Positions 8,799 through 17,895 of a stretch of 52,943 bases of DNA are shown one piece after another. The notes below the pieces were generated by a model. It did not search any database. It had not been told where the DNA came from and worked only from the letters and a program-made list of their open reading frames with translations. The stretch covers positions 1-52,943 of the forward strand of contig JAOUNA010000002.1 of NCBI GenBank assembly GCA_029881215.1, written 5' to 3'. Source of the DNA: Myxococcales bacterium. Lineage in GTDB: Bacteria; Myxococcota_A; UBA9160; SMWR01. Position 1 is the stretch's first letter; each line of letters opens with the position of its first letter. A program made the position numbers and the translations under genes.

Positions 8799-9962
8799 GT
8801 GGCCACGCGGGGGGCAGTGCTTGCGCGGCAGGAGCCCCGCAGCGACGCCGCCCGGCACCCACCGCGCGTCTGGGTGCTCGCCGACGACCGGCCCGGCAAC
8901 ACGACCCAGTCGATCGGCCTGGCGGAGACGCTGGGCTGGCCGTACGAGCTCAAACGCCTGCAGTGTCGCTGGCCGTCGCGGCTGCACAATCGGCTGCTCG
9001 GGGCGCACCGCCTCGGCATCGACGCGCGGCGTTCGTCGCCGCTCGAGCCTCCCTGGCCGGATCTGGTGATCGCCGCGGGAAGGCGCACCGCACCCGTAGC
9101 GCTCTGGATCCGCAAGCGTGCGGGCGGCGACACGAAGATCGTGATGCTCGGGCGCAAGGGAGCCGACGATGCGCGCCGTTTCGATCTCGCGGTGACACCC
9201 TCCTATTGCCGCCTGCTGCCGCATCCTCGGCGCGTCGAGATCGCCGCGCCGCTGCACCGCGTGTCCGAAGCGCTTCTCGCGGAGGCGCGCCGCGGCTGGC
9301 AAGAGCGCCTCGGGGCAGCCCGGCGGCCGCGCATCGCGCTGCTGGTGGGTGGCACCTCGGGACAGTATCGACTGGGCGCCGCCGTGGCGCGGCGCCTCGC
9401 CGCGGACGTCGTGCGCATGTCACAATCTTGTGGCGGATCCGTCTTCGTCACCACGAGCCGCCGTCTCGGCGCGGCGGCGACGCACGCGCTGTGCAGCGGC
9501 ATGCAGGAAGTCGCTCACCTGCACCGCTGGACGCCGCGCGCGACGGAGAATCCCTATCTGGGCTATCTGGCGCTGGCCGACGCATTCGTCATCACGGGAG
9601 ACAGCGAGTCGATGCTGTCCGAGGCCTGCTCGCTGGGCAAACCGGTCTATGTGTATCCCCTCCCCGTGCGCCGCTCCTTCCGCATCTTGAGCACCCCGCG
9701 CGACGCGGTGTGGCGGCGGGCGGTCTCGGGGCGCGGCGCCCTCGCGCGCATCTGCAGCGCCCTGATCGAGCGCGGCTGGGTCCGCCCCGCGCGCGATCTC
9801 GACCGCTTCCACGCGGCGCTCCAGGCGTGCGGCGCGGCTCGGCGCTTCGCGGGTGTCTATGACCCCGCCCATGCGGCTGCCCCGCTGCACGATCGCGACG
9901 CGGTCGCCGCGCGCGTGCGCGCGCTGTGGCCGCACGGGGCCGGCGCGGCGCTTCCGCTATAG
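8799..9962 (+). CDS. ELM1 / DUF1022 family GT-B-like protein
   Basis: VWVLADDRPGNTTQSIGLAETLGWPYELKRL...ALLVGGTSGQYRLG...FVITGDSESMLSEACSLGKPVYVYPL. Confidence 0.8.
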   Translation: MATRGAVLARQEPRSDAARHPPRVWVLADDRPGNTTQSIGLAETLGWPYELKRLQCRWPSRLHNRLLGAHRLGIDARRSSPLEPPWPDLVIAAGRRTAPVALWIRKRAGGDTKIVMLGRKGADDARRFDLAVTPSYCRLLPHPRRVEIAAPLHRVSEALLAEARRGWQERLGAARRPRIALLVGGTSGQYRLGAAVARRLAADVVRMSQSCGGSVFVTTSRRLGAAATHALCSGMQEVAHLHRWTPRATENPYLGYLALADAFVITGDSESMLSEACSLGKPVYVYPLPVRRSFRILSTPRDAVWRRAVSGRGALARICSALIERGWVRPARDLDRFHAALQACGAARRFAGVYDPAHAAAPLHDRDAVAARVRALWPHGAGAALPL

Positions 9963-10041
9963 TTCTTGACCTGCGCGGACCCCTGAGAACTCCGCGCCTC
10001 CCCTCCCCCGCCAACCCGTGCAATTCGGTCCGGATCGCCGC

Positions 10042-11784
10042 ATGCGCCTGCTCCGCTACTTCTTGCGCGCCTATCCCTGGCAGAGCCTGGTGGTGCTCGC
10101 GTGTCTGCTCGTCGCGGCGCTGACCGAGGGCATCGGACTCTCCGCGCTGCTCCCGCTGCTCTCCCTCGCCACGGGATCGGGTGCCGACGGCGCGGTGCGC
10201 GCAGCGCCCTCCGCATACGAGCAGTGGGTGCGCGCAGAGCTCGCCGAAATCGGCGTCGAGCCGACGCTGGGCGTGCTGCTGGCGCTGATCGCCACGGCGT
10301 TCTGGCTCAAGGGCATGCTGCTGCTGCTCTCCAAGAAGCAGGTCGGATACACGGTGGCGCGCGTCGCCACCGATCTGCGCCTGAACCTCCTGCAGGCGCT
10401 TCTCACCGCGCGCTGGCGTTTCTATACGCGGCAGCCCATGGGCGCCGTCGCGAACTCGATGGCGACCGAGGCGGATCGCGCGTCGGAGGCCTACCGACAT
10501 CTGGCGCTGATCGCGAGCTACGGGGTCGAGGCGGTGCTCTACGCCGGGATCGCGCTGGCGATCTCCTGGCGCGCAACGCTGGCGGCCGGACTCGGCGCGC
10601 TGTTCACCGTCTCCGTGCTGCACGCGCTCGTGCGCATGTCGGGACGCGCCGGACGCAAGCAGACCCGGCTGCTCAAGTCGCTGCTGGAGCGGCTCACCGA
10701 CGCGCTGCAGGCCGTGAAGCTCCTCAAGGCGACCGGTCGGGAGGCGTCGATCGGACCGCTGCTCGCCGAAGACACGCGCAAGCTGAACCGCCAGCTCGAG
10801 CGCCGCGTGCTGTCGCAGGAGGCGCTCCGCGCCCTGCAAGAGCCCATCCTCGTCAGCTTGATGTGTGCGGGCGCCTTTGTCGCGCTGGTCGTGCTGGCCA
10901 TGCCTTTTTCGAGCGTCATGGTCCTGATCGTGATCGTCACCCGGACGCTGACCCGCGTGAACTCGATGCAGTCGAAGTATCAGTCGATGGTGACGGAGGC
11001 GAGCGCCCTCTGGTCGCTCAGCGAGCTCATCGATCGCGCCAGGCAGGAGCGCGAGCCGCTCGGCGGCAGCGTCGCCCCGCACCTCGATCGCGCCATCGAG
11101 TTCAAGAAGGTGAGCGTCCGCTACGAGGATCGGCCGGTCCTCGACGAGGTCTCCCTCGAGCTGCCGGCCGGACGCATCACCGCCATCGTGGGCCCCTCCG
11201 GTGCGGGCAAGACCACGTTCGTCGATCTGATCACCGGATTGCTGAAGCCGGATTCGGGTCAGGTCGTGATCGACGGCGTGCCCCTGGACGCGTTCGACCT
11301 GCACCGCTGGCGCGAGGGCATCGGCTACGTACCCCAGGAAATCCTCCTGCTGCACGACTGCATCCGTACCAACGTCACGCTGGGGGATCCGAACGTGACG
11401 GATGCCCAGGTGGAGCAGGCGCTGCGCAGCGCCGGGGCGTGGGAATTCGTCGCGAATCTGCCGGATGGCATCCGCGCCAGCGTGGGCGAGCGGGGCGCCC
11501 TGCTCTCGAGCGGGCAGCGGCAGCGCATCGCGATCGCCCGTGCGCTGGTGCACCGCCCCAGACTCCTGATCCTCGACGAGGCCACAGCTGCGCTCGACGC
11601 GGCGAACGAAGCGGCGATCTGGGCCAGCGTGGAGCGACTGCGCGGCGCAACCACGGTGGTCGCCATCTCCCACCAGCCGTCCCTCGCGAAGATCGCCGAT
11701 CGCGTCGTGCGCATCGACGACGGCCGCGCCGTCGAGACCGCGCCGGAGAGGCCGGCTCGAGCTCCAAGTCAGGAAGTGGCGTAG
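10042..11784 (+). CDS. MsbA-like ABC transporter (fused TM and ATPase domains)
   Basis: TM region then IVGPSGAGKTTFVDLITGLLKPDSG (Walker A), LSSGQRQRIAIARALVHRPRLLILDEATAALD (signature/Walker B). Confidence 0.95.
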   Translation: MRLLRYFLRAYPWQSLVVLACLLVAALTEGIGLSALLPLLSLATGSGADGAVRAAPSAYEQWVRAELAEIGVEPTLGVLLALIATAFWLKGMLLLLSKKQVGYTVARVATDLRLNLLQALLTARWRFYTRQPMGAVANSMATEADRASEAYRHLALIASYGVEAVLYAGIALAISWRATLAAGLGALFTVSVLHALVRMSGRAGRKQTRLLKSLLERLTDALQAVKLLKATGREASIGPLLAEDTRKLNRQLERRVLSQEALRALQEPILVSLMCAGAFVALVVLAMPFSSVMVLIVIVTRTLTRVNSMQSKYQSMVTEASALWSLSELIDRARQEREPLGGSVAPHLDRAIEFKKVSVRYEDRPVLDEVSLELPAGRITAIVGPSGAGKTTFVDLITGLLKPDSGQVVIDGVPLDAFDLHRWREGIGYVPQEILLLHDCIRTNVTLGDPNVTDAQVEQALRSAGAWEFVANLPDGIRASVGERGALLSSGQRQRIAIARALVHRPRLLILDEATAALDAANEAAIWASVERLRGATTVVAISHQPSLAKIADRVVRIDDGRAVETAPERPARAPSQEVA

Positions 11785-11789
11785 CTCCC

Positions 11790-12596
11790 GTGGACCGCTT
11801 GAGGACATTGGTGCTCGCCGGCCAACGCGGTGCCGCAGATCCCTTCGCCGCGAGCCTCGCGGCGCGCCATCGAGCGCTCCTGCCCGTAGCGGGCATGCCG
11901 ATGCTTCTGCGCGTGATCCGCACGCTGCGCGAGACGGGTGCGGTCGGGCGCATCGCGCTGAGCATCGACGAGCCCGCCGCGCTCGACGAAGTGCCCGAGC
12001 TCCGCAACCTGATCGCGAAAGGAGAGATCGACGTACACCGCAGCCTCGACTCGCCCAGCCGAAGCGTCTCCGCCGTGCTCGCCGACTGCGCTGCGGACGA
12101 GCCCCTGCTGGTGACGACCGCGGACCATCCGCTGCTGACGCCCGAAATGGTCGCGCACTTCGCCGCAGCCGCGGGGCACAGCGACGCGGATCTGCTGGTG
12201 GGCGTTGTCGCCGCCTCGCTGCTCCGGCGCAGCTACCCCGAGACGACGCGCACCTACGTGCGCCTGCGCGGAGAGGCCTACAGCGGCGCGAATCTCTTCT
12301 GCTTTCGCACGGAGCGGGCGCGCCGCGCCGCGCGCTTCTGGCTGCGTGTCGAGCGGCAGCGCAAGAGCCCCTGGCGCATGGTGCGCGCCTTCGGGCCCCG
12401 CCTGCTGCTGCGCTTCGCGCTGCGCCGCCTCGATCTCGATGCGGCACTCGAGGCCGCCTCGCAGCGGATCGGGGCGGTGATCCGCGCGGTCTCGCTGCCC
12501 TTCCCCGAGGCTGCCATCGACGTGGATCGCCCAGCGGATCTCGAGCTGGCGGAGCGCATCCTCGCCGCGCGGGCCGGAACGGCGCCGCGCACCTGA
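11790..12596 (+). CDS. MobA-like NTP transferase family protein
   Basis: GTG start 6 nt after ABC stop; LRTLVLAGQRG...LLPVAGMPMLLRVIRTLR...LLVTTADHPLLTPEMVAHF...AAIDVDRPADLELAERIL. Confidence 0.75.
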   Translation: MDRLRTLVLAGQRGAADPFAASLAARHRALLPVAGMPMLLRVIRTLRETGAVGRIALSIDEPAALDEVPELRNLIAKGEIDVHRSLDSPSRSVSAVLADCAADEPLLVTTADHPLLTPEMVAHFAAAAGHSDADLLVGVVAASLLRRSYPETTRTYVRLRGEAYSGANLFCFRTERARRAARFWLRVERQRKSPWRMVRAFGPRLLLRFALRRLDLDAALEAASQRIGAVIRAVSLPFPEAAIDVDRPADLELAERILAARAGTAPRT

Positions 12597-12602
12597 TCGA
12601 TC

Positions 12603-13589
12603 TCACGCGGGTCCGGCGAGGAGCGTTTCGGGGCGATCGCTCTCGACGAAGCGCTGCGTCTGCGGATCCCAGCTGCGAGCGCGCAACGTGACGCGGAAGC
12701 GCGCTGTGCCCGCCCCGGCGTCGCGCGCTTCGAATGCGAGCACATGGTATTGCGCGCGCTTGTGGGGCTTCGTACCGATGTCGGAGGCGGAGCGGGCGCA
12801 CACGACCGGAATCGATCCATGCGGCCCTTCGATGCGCGCGATGCGCGTGCGGTGCAGATGCCCGTGCAGCACGATCTCCGCGCCGGCGCGCTGCAACACG
12901 TCACACAGCGCGCGCGCGTCGCAAAGCCCTCGACGCGGGGACGTCGCACCCGGATCCGGCGGATGGTGGATCAAGACCACGCGCTGCAAGCCGGTCGGTG
13001 CGAGCGCACTCAACACGCGCTCGAGGCGCGCGAGCTGCTGACCCCCGACCCGGCCCGACGCGAGAAACGGAGGCGTCGGGACCGCGGAGGATACGCCGAT
13101 GAGCGCCACGGGCTCCCGGATGCGAACACTCGGAAAGGCGAGCCCGCGATAGGCGCCACCCTGCGATTCGCCCAGCAGCGCGCGGCCCGCGGCGTCCGAT
13201 TCGAGATACTCGCTCCACAGATCCCAGGAGCACGCACGGGGCACGCGCACGTAGGTGTCGTGGTTCCCCGGCACGGCGGTGACGCGCTCGGGACTCCCGA
13301 TGCGCCGCAGCCAATCCCGAGCTACGAGGAACTCTTCCTCGAGCGAGACATTGGTCAGGTCGCCCGTGATCACGAGCTGATCCGGAGATGTGACAGCGAG
13401 GTCTTCGAGCAGCGCATCCAGCACCTCCGTGCGATGCGTTGCGCCGCGGCGCAGACGCCACGACAGCCAGCCGAGCAAGCGCTTGCCGAGCAGCGGACGC
13501 AGCGAGCCCGGAGCCACGGGCGTGGCGTGCAGATCCGAAAGGTGCGCGAGGGTGAAGATGGCTTGGACCTCCGCGCGGGCGATCGGCAA
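12603..13589 (-). CDS. Calcineurin-like metallophosphoesterase (start uncertain)
   Basis: LAHLSDLHA, VITGDLTN, VPGNHDTY, LIHHPPD, LHGHLHR; TTG at 13589 is one candidate start. Confidence 0.9.
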   Translation of the reverse strand: MPIARAEVQAIFTLAHLSDLHATPVAPGSLRPLLGKRLLGWLSWRLRRGATHRTEVLDALLEDLAVTSPDQLVITGDLTNVSLEEEFLVARDWLRRIGSPERVTAVPGNHDTYVRVPRACSWDLWSEYLESDAAGRALLGESQGGAYRGLAFPSVRIREPVALIGVSSAVPTPPFLASGRVGGQQLARLERVLSALAPTGLQRVVLIHHPPDPGATSPRRGLCDARALCDVLQRAGAEIVLHGHLHRTRIARIEGPHGSIPVVCARSASDIGTKPHKRAQYHVLAFEARDAGAGTARFRVTLRARSWDPQTQRFVESDRPETLLAGPA

Positions 13590-13633
13590 GGCTAACCCAC
13601 GCCGCGCCGCTGTGATACCTTGAGTGACTTCTG

Positions 13634-14830
13634 ATGCCCGCTTCGTCCTTCGATGACGCGTCCTCCGCGTGGGTCCTGCGCAGCAAGAAGCCGCGCGTCG
13701 AGATCTACGGACTGACGACGGAAGAGCGGCTGCTGCGCTCGCTGGCAAGAGCCGGCTGCACGTCCGCAGAGCTCGTGACGCCGGACGCGCGACCGGCGCT
13801 GCCGCGCGCGAAATCGGTCGTCGTGGTCCGCGGCGACGCGATCCTCGACGAGCGCCTCGTCGCCGGCCTCGTCGCGCGCCCCGGCGCACTGCTCGTTGCG
13901 CGCGGACCCGGGCTGTTGGGTGGCCACGTGCCGAGCGAGCGTGCCGAAGAACTCGTGCACGCGCTGGCCAGCGGCGTGCCGCCGGAGGGAATCGGGGGCG
14001 TGCCGCAAGTCTCGCCGGCAGAGTTCGCGCCGGCCTACGTGGCCAGCCTGCGCAAACGCGAGGCGCCGTTCGCGCTGTTGGCAGCTCCGGAGCGCGCGCG
14101 AGAGATCGAGGAGCGCATCTTCGGGGCTGCCTACAAGGGCGTGACGGATCTCGTCACCAAGTGGATCTGGCCGCGGCCGGCCCTGTGGGCCACGCGCGTG
14201 TGCGCGCGTGCCGGCGTGCACCCCAACACGGTCACCATCGCGAGTTGGGTGCTCGCGATCGGCGCGGTGGGCCTCTTCGCGACCGGCTGGTTCGGGACGG
14301 GCTTGCTGGTGGCGTGGCTCATGACCTTCCTCGACACGGTGGACGGCAAGCTCGCCCGCGTGACGCTCACCTCGAGCAGGCTCGGCGACGTGCTCGATCA
14401 CGGCCTCGATCTCGTCCATCCCCCATTCTGGTACGCCGCATGGGGCCTCGGACTCGGCGCCGGATACGAGCTCGCCACGGCCATCGCGGTCGGAGGCTAC
14501 CTGCTCGGGCGCTTGCAGGAAGGGATCTTCCTGGCCGCCTTCGAGATCGAGATGCACTCGTGGCACCCCCTCGACGCGTTGTTCCGCACCATCACCGCGC
14601 GCCGCAATCCCAACCTGATCCTGTTGAGCGTGGGAACGCTCGGGGGGCGCCCCGATCTCGGCCTGGTGATGGTGGCGCTCTGGACACTCGTCTCGCTCGG
14701 CTTCCACGCGATCCGAATGCTGCAGGCCTTCGCGCGGCGTCGCCGGGGCGAAGCCGTCGCCGCGTGGGACACCGGCGCAACCCCGGAGCCGCGCGAGCCC
14801 GCATCGAGCGGCGCGCTGACGCAACGCTGA
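13634..14830 (+). CDS. CDP-alcohol phosphatidyltransferase with ~150-aa N-terminal extension
   Basis: Exact CDP-OH-P motif DTVDGKLARVTLTSSRLGDVLDHGLD (D-x2-DG-x2-AR-x8-G-x3-D-x3-D), followed by TM helices. Confidence 0.92.
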   Translation: MPASSFDDASSAWVLRSKKPRVEIYGLTTEERLLRSLARAGCTSAELVTPDARPALPRAKSVVVVRGDAILDERLVAGLVARPGALLVARGPGLLGGHVPSERAEELVHALASGVPPEGIGGVPQVSPAEFAPAYVASLRKREAPFALLAAPERAREIEERIFGAAYKGVTDLVTKWIWPRPALWATRVCARAGVHPNTVTIASWVLAIGAVGLFATGWFGTGLLVAWLMTFLDTVDGKLARVTLTSSRLGDVLDHGLDLVHPPFWYAAWGLGLGAGYELATAIAVGGYLLGRLQEGIFLAAFEIEMHSWHPLDALFRTITARRNPNLILLSVGTLGGRPDLGLVMVALWTLVSLGFHAIRMLQAFARRRRGEAVAAWDTGATPEPREPASSGALTQR

Positions 14831-15858
14831 TGCGGCGCTGCGCGCGACCCGGCTGGCTCGCGCTCGCGTGGCTGTGCGCCGCGAGCGCCAGTGCAGGGGG
14901 CCTCGCGGAGAGCGTGGATCCGTCTGCGCGACTGCCCGGCGGATCCGCCGCGTCGGAATACTGGGATCTCGTGGCGCATTTCAGCGCCGGGCACCGCGTC
15001 TACGCGCGCTTCCAGATCACCAACGAGGGGCCCGGCGAGCGCAACGGCCTCGCCTTCGGACACGTGATCTTTCCCGACGGCAGCGTCACGCCCTTCCAGA
15101 ACGGGCGCCGCAGGGATCGCTGGACGCTCGGTCCGCAGGGGCGCCGTCTCGAGATCGGCGCGAGCGTGCTCGACCTGTCGCAGGACACGCGACGCCGGCT
15201 CTCGGTGGTCAAGCAAAAGAAGGGGATCCGGGTGCAGCTCGAGTGGGCTGCCGATGCCGCGGCCGTCTCGCTGCCGGAGTCGAGCGGCTCCGGCTTCCAG
15301 ATCGACGTGCTCGCCCTGGCCGCGCCGATCTCGGGGACGCTCTGGGTGCGCGGCATGGACGCGCCTCACGAAGTGCAGGGTCGCGCGGCGTTGACGCACA
15401 CCTGGATGAACTCGGCGGAGAGCAAGATCGTCGCGCGCCGCGTCGACATCGTGACGTTCGATCCCGATGCAGCGCTCTTCCTGGCCGACGTCACCGCGCC
15501 AGACGGCACACATCGTCAAGCCGCAGCGCTCGCGGAGCACGCGCGCATCACGTTCGTGTCACACGGAGTTGCATCCGATGCGCCGCCGCCCGGCGTCATC
15601 CCGGCGCAGCTTCGCGTCGCGCTGCCCGAGTTGAGCGGCTCGGTCTCCCTGGGGGAGGTGCGTTTGCGGCACGATCCCCTCGACGCGCTACCGCTCGCGC
15701 TGCGAATGGTGTACTCCTTCGGGACTCGACCGCATCGTGTCTGGGCCGACGCCGGCGTAGCGATGTCTCGATCGAGCGGAGCGGATCGAGCCCCTCTCTC
15801 GATTCGGGATACGGGCATCGCCGCCCTCACATTTCTCGGCTCTCCCCCCTCCAACTAG
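14830..15858 (+). CDS. Secreted beta-rich protein, possibly Svf1/AttH lipocalin-like
   Basis: ATG overlaps preceding TGA (ATGA); signal peptide MRRCARPGWLALAWLCAASASAGG; YWDLVAHFSAGHRVYARFQITNEGPGERNGLAFGHVIFPDG...RAALTHTWMNS. Confidence 0.6.
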   Translation: MRRCARPGWLALAWLCAASASAGGLAESVDPSARLPGGSAASEYWDLVAHFSAGHRVYARFQITNEGPGERNGLAFGHVIFPDGSVTPFQNGRRRDRWTLGPQGRRLEIGASVLDLSQDTRRRLSVVKQKKGIRVQLEWAADAAAVSLPESSGSGFQIDVLALAAPISGTLWVRGMDAPHEVQGRAALTHTWMNSAESKIVARRVDIVTFDPDAALFLADVTAPDGTHRQAAALAEHARITFVSHGVASDAPPPGVIPAQLRVALPELSGSVSLGEVRLRHDPLDALPLALRMVYSFGTRPHRVWADAGVAMSRSSGADRAPLSIRDTGIAALTFLGSPPSN

Positions 15859-15888
15859 TGGACGTCTGCGGATCCGGAGGATCCATCC

Positions 15889-16845
15889 GTGCGTATCGGT
15901 GTGGTGAACAACTTGCGCGCCGGCCAGAGCCGGCGCTGCGTCTCGAAGCTCCTCGCGCTCCTCGCGCGCTACCCCGACGTCCGCCACATCGAGACCGAGA
16001 GCGCCCATGCGCTGCCCGAGGCCCTCGCGGCCCTTCTGCACGAGCGGGTCGAGTTGCTCGTGCTCAACGGAGGCGACGGAACCCTGCAGCATGCCCTCAC
16101 CGCGCTCTTGTCGAATCCGGATCTCGAGAAGCCGCCCTGGGTTGCACCGCTGCGCGGCGGCCGCACCAACATGGCCGCGCTCGATCTCGGCGTGCGCCGC
16201 GATCCCGTCGCGGCGCTCGAGCATCTGCTGCGCAGCGCCGCGGCGGGGCGCCTGCAGGAGCTGCGCGTCGCCCGCCCCGTGTTGCGCGTCGCGTCTTCGC
16301 ACAGCAACGAGGTGCACTACGGCATGTTCTTCGGCGCCGGCATGATCCAGCGCGCCATCGGCCTCACACACCGCATCTTTCCGAAGGGCCGCAGCCAGGG
16401 CGTTCTCGGTGCGAGCCTCGTGACGACCGCCCTGATCGCGAAGACGCTCGCCCGCCCCACGCACGGGATCCTCACGCCGGACAAGGTGGAGATCCTGCTC
16501 GACGGGCGCGCCGTGCCGGACGGCGAGTTCTACCTGGTGATCGCCTCGTCGCTGCAGCGCCTCTTCCTGCGCCTGAATCCCTTCTGGGGAGAGGGGCCGG
16601 GGGGCGTGCGTTTCACAGCGCTCGCGAGCCGCGTCCCGCGCCTTGCGGCGGCCGTGCCCGGCATCCTGCGCGGCCGACCGGGCGCTGGCGTCAGGCAGGA
16701 CAGCGGCTACACCAGCGTCAATTCGCATCGGATCGAGCTGCGACTCGCCTGCGGCTTCACCGTGGACGGTGAGATCTTCCCCGCGCGCGCCGACGAGCAC
16801 GTGACGATCACCGCGGACTCGCGCATCCACTTCGTCCGCGCCTGA
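15889..16845 (+). CDS. Lipid kinase, diacylglycerol kinase catalytic-domain family
   Basis: RIGVVNNLRAGQ...LLVLNGGDGTLQHALTALL...GGRTNMAALDLG; GTG start. Confidence 0.85.
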   Translation: MRIGVVNNLRAGQSRRCVSKLLALLARYPDVRHIETESAHALPEALAALLHERVELLVLNGGDGTLQHALTALLSNPDLEKPPWVAPLRGGRTNMAALDLGVRRDPVAALEHLLRSAAAGRLQELRVARPVLRVASSHSNEVHYGMFFGAGMIQRAIGLTHRIFPKGRSQGVLGASLVTTALIAKTLARPTHGILTPDKVEILLDGRAVPDGEFYLVIASSLQRLFLRLNPFWGEGPGGVRFTALASRVPRLAAAVPGILRGRPGAGVRQDSGYTSVNSHRIELRLACGFTVDGEIFPARADEHVTITADSRIHFVRA

Positions 16846-16853
16846 GGCCGACC

Positions 16854-17822
16854 GTGAAGCAGAGCCACGCCGCGCTCGCTCAGCTCGCATCGAATACACT
16901 GTTCCGACCCGCCTCCGAGGCGGCCAGCCGGGTCTGCGAAGAGATCCGCTCCCGACACGGGGATGCGCTGGTGGCGGTGCTCTTCTACGGCTCGTGTCTG
17001 CGCGGCGAGAGCAGCGAAGGCGTGCTCGATTTCTACGCGCTCGTGGACGATTACGTCCGCGCCTACGACGCGCGCTGGCCCGCGTGGCTCAACGCAGCGT
17101 TTCCTCCGAGCGTCTTCTATCTCGAGTGTGATGCGGGATCGCAGCGCCTGCGGGCCAAGGTCGCCGTCATCTCGGTGCGCGACTTCTTGCGGGGAGTCGG
17201 AGCCCGCAGTGTGCGCTCGGGGATCTGGGCGCGCTTCTGCCAGCCCTCCGTCGCGGTATGGGTGCGTGACGCAGCCGCGCGCGAGGCGCTGGTCGCGGCG
17301 GTGGTCCGCGCGGCGCTCACCGCCGTCGAGCGAACACTTCCGCAGCTGCCCGACGCACGCGGCATGCAGCGCTTCGACGCGACGTCGTTCTGGCAGGCGT
17401 CGTTCCGGGAGACCTACGCCGCGGAGCTGCGCGCCGAGAGCGACACCACCATCCAGAATCTCTACCACACGGCGCCGGAGTACTACGCGCGCCTGCTCGA
17501 GGCGGCGCTCGAGTCTCTCGCCGGCGAGCGGCGGATCGCGCTGCGGCGCGACGGCGCGCTGTGGATCGTCGAGCATCCGCTCCGCCGCCTGAGGCGCGCG
17601 CGCACCATCGCGCGGCTGCGCAGACCCGCTGCCAAGCTGCTCGCCCTGATCCAGCTGCTGAAGAGTGCCTGCACCTTCGGCGATTGGCTGCCCTACGCGC
17701 TGTGGAAGCTGGAACGGCATACGGGCACGCGACTCGTGCTCACGGAGAGGCAGCGCCGTCATCCGTGGCTGTTCGGCTGGCCCCTCATCCTGCGCGTGCT
17801 GCGCCGCGGCGAGCTGCGTTGA
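16854..17822 (+). CDS. Nucleotidyltransferase, Tam41/MMP37-like candidate phosphatidate cytidylyltransferase
   Basis: VLFYGSCLRGESSEGVLDFYALVDDY nucleotidyltransferase motif; KVAVISVRDFLRGVGARSVRSGIWARFCQPSVAVWVRD and RETYAAELRAESDTTIQNLYHTAPEYY resemble the Tam41 blocks around K-YGVVS...W..FY.AGR.QKPV and LSY..DIR...GE...K..NIV. Confidence 0.65.
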   Translation: MKQSHAALAQLASNTLFRPASEAASRVCEEIRSRHGDALVAVLFYGSCLRGESSEGVLDFYALVDDYVRAYDARWPAWLNAAFPPSVFYLECDAGSQRLRAKVAVISVRDFLRGVGARSVRSGIWARFCQPSVAVWVRDAAAREALVAAVVRAALTAVERTLPQLPDARGMQRFDATSFWQASFRETYAAELRAESDTTIQNLYHTAPEYYARLLEAALESLAGERRIALRRDGALWIVEHPLRRLRRARTIARLRRPAAKLLALIQLLKSACTFGDWLPYALWKLERHTGTRLVLTERQRRHPWLFGWPLILRVLRRGELR

Positions 17823-17895
17823 GACCGGACGGCACGCCGCGCTCTGCAGGAGCCCTGCGCCCGGCTGACGCCCCACGCCGTGCGGGTCGCGGGAG

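Noticed and set aside
9592-12801. 1069-aa minus-strand ORF
   Set aside because: Shadow antisense to the ELM1, ABC transporter and NTP transferase genes, which have clear motifs on the plus strand.
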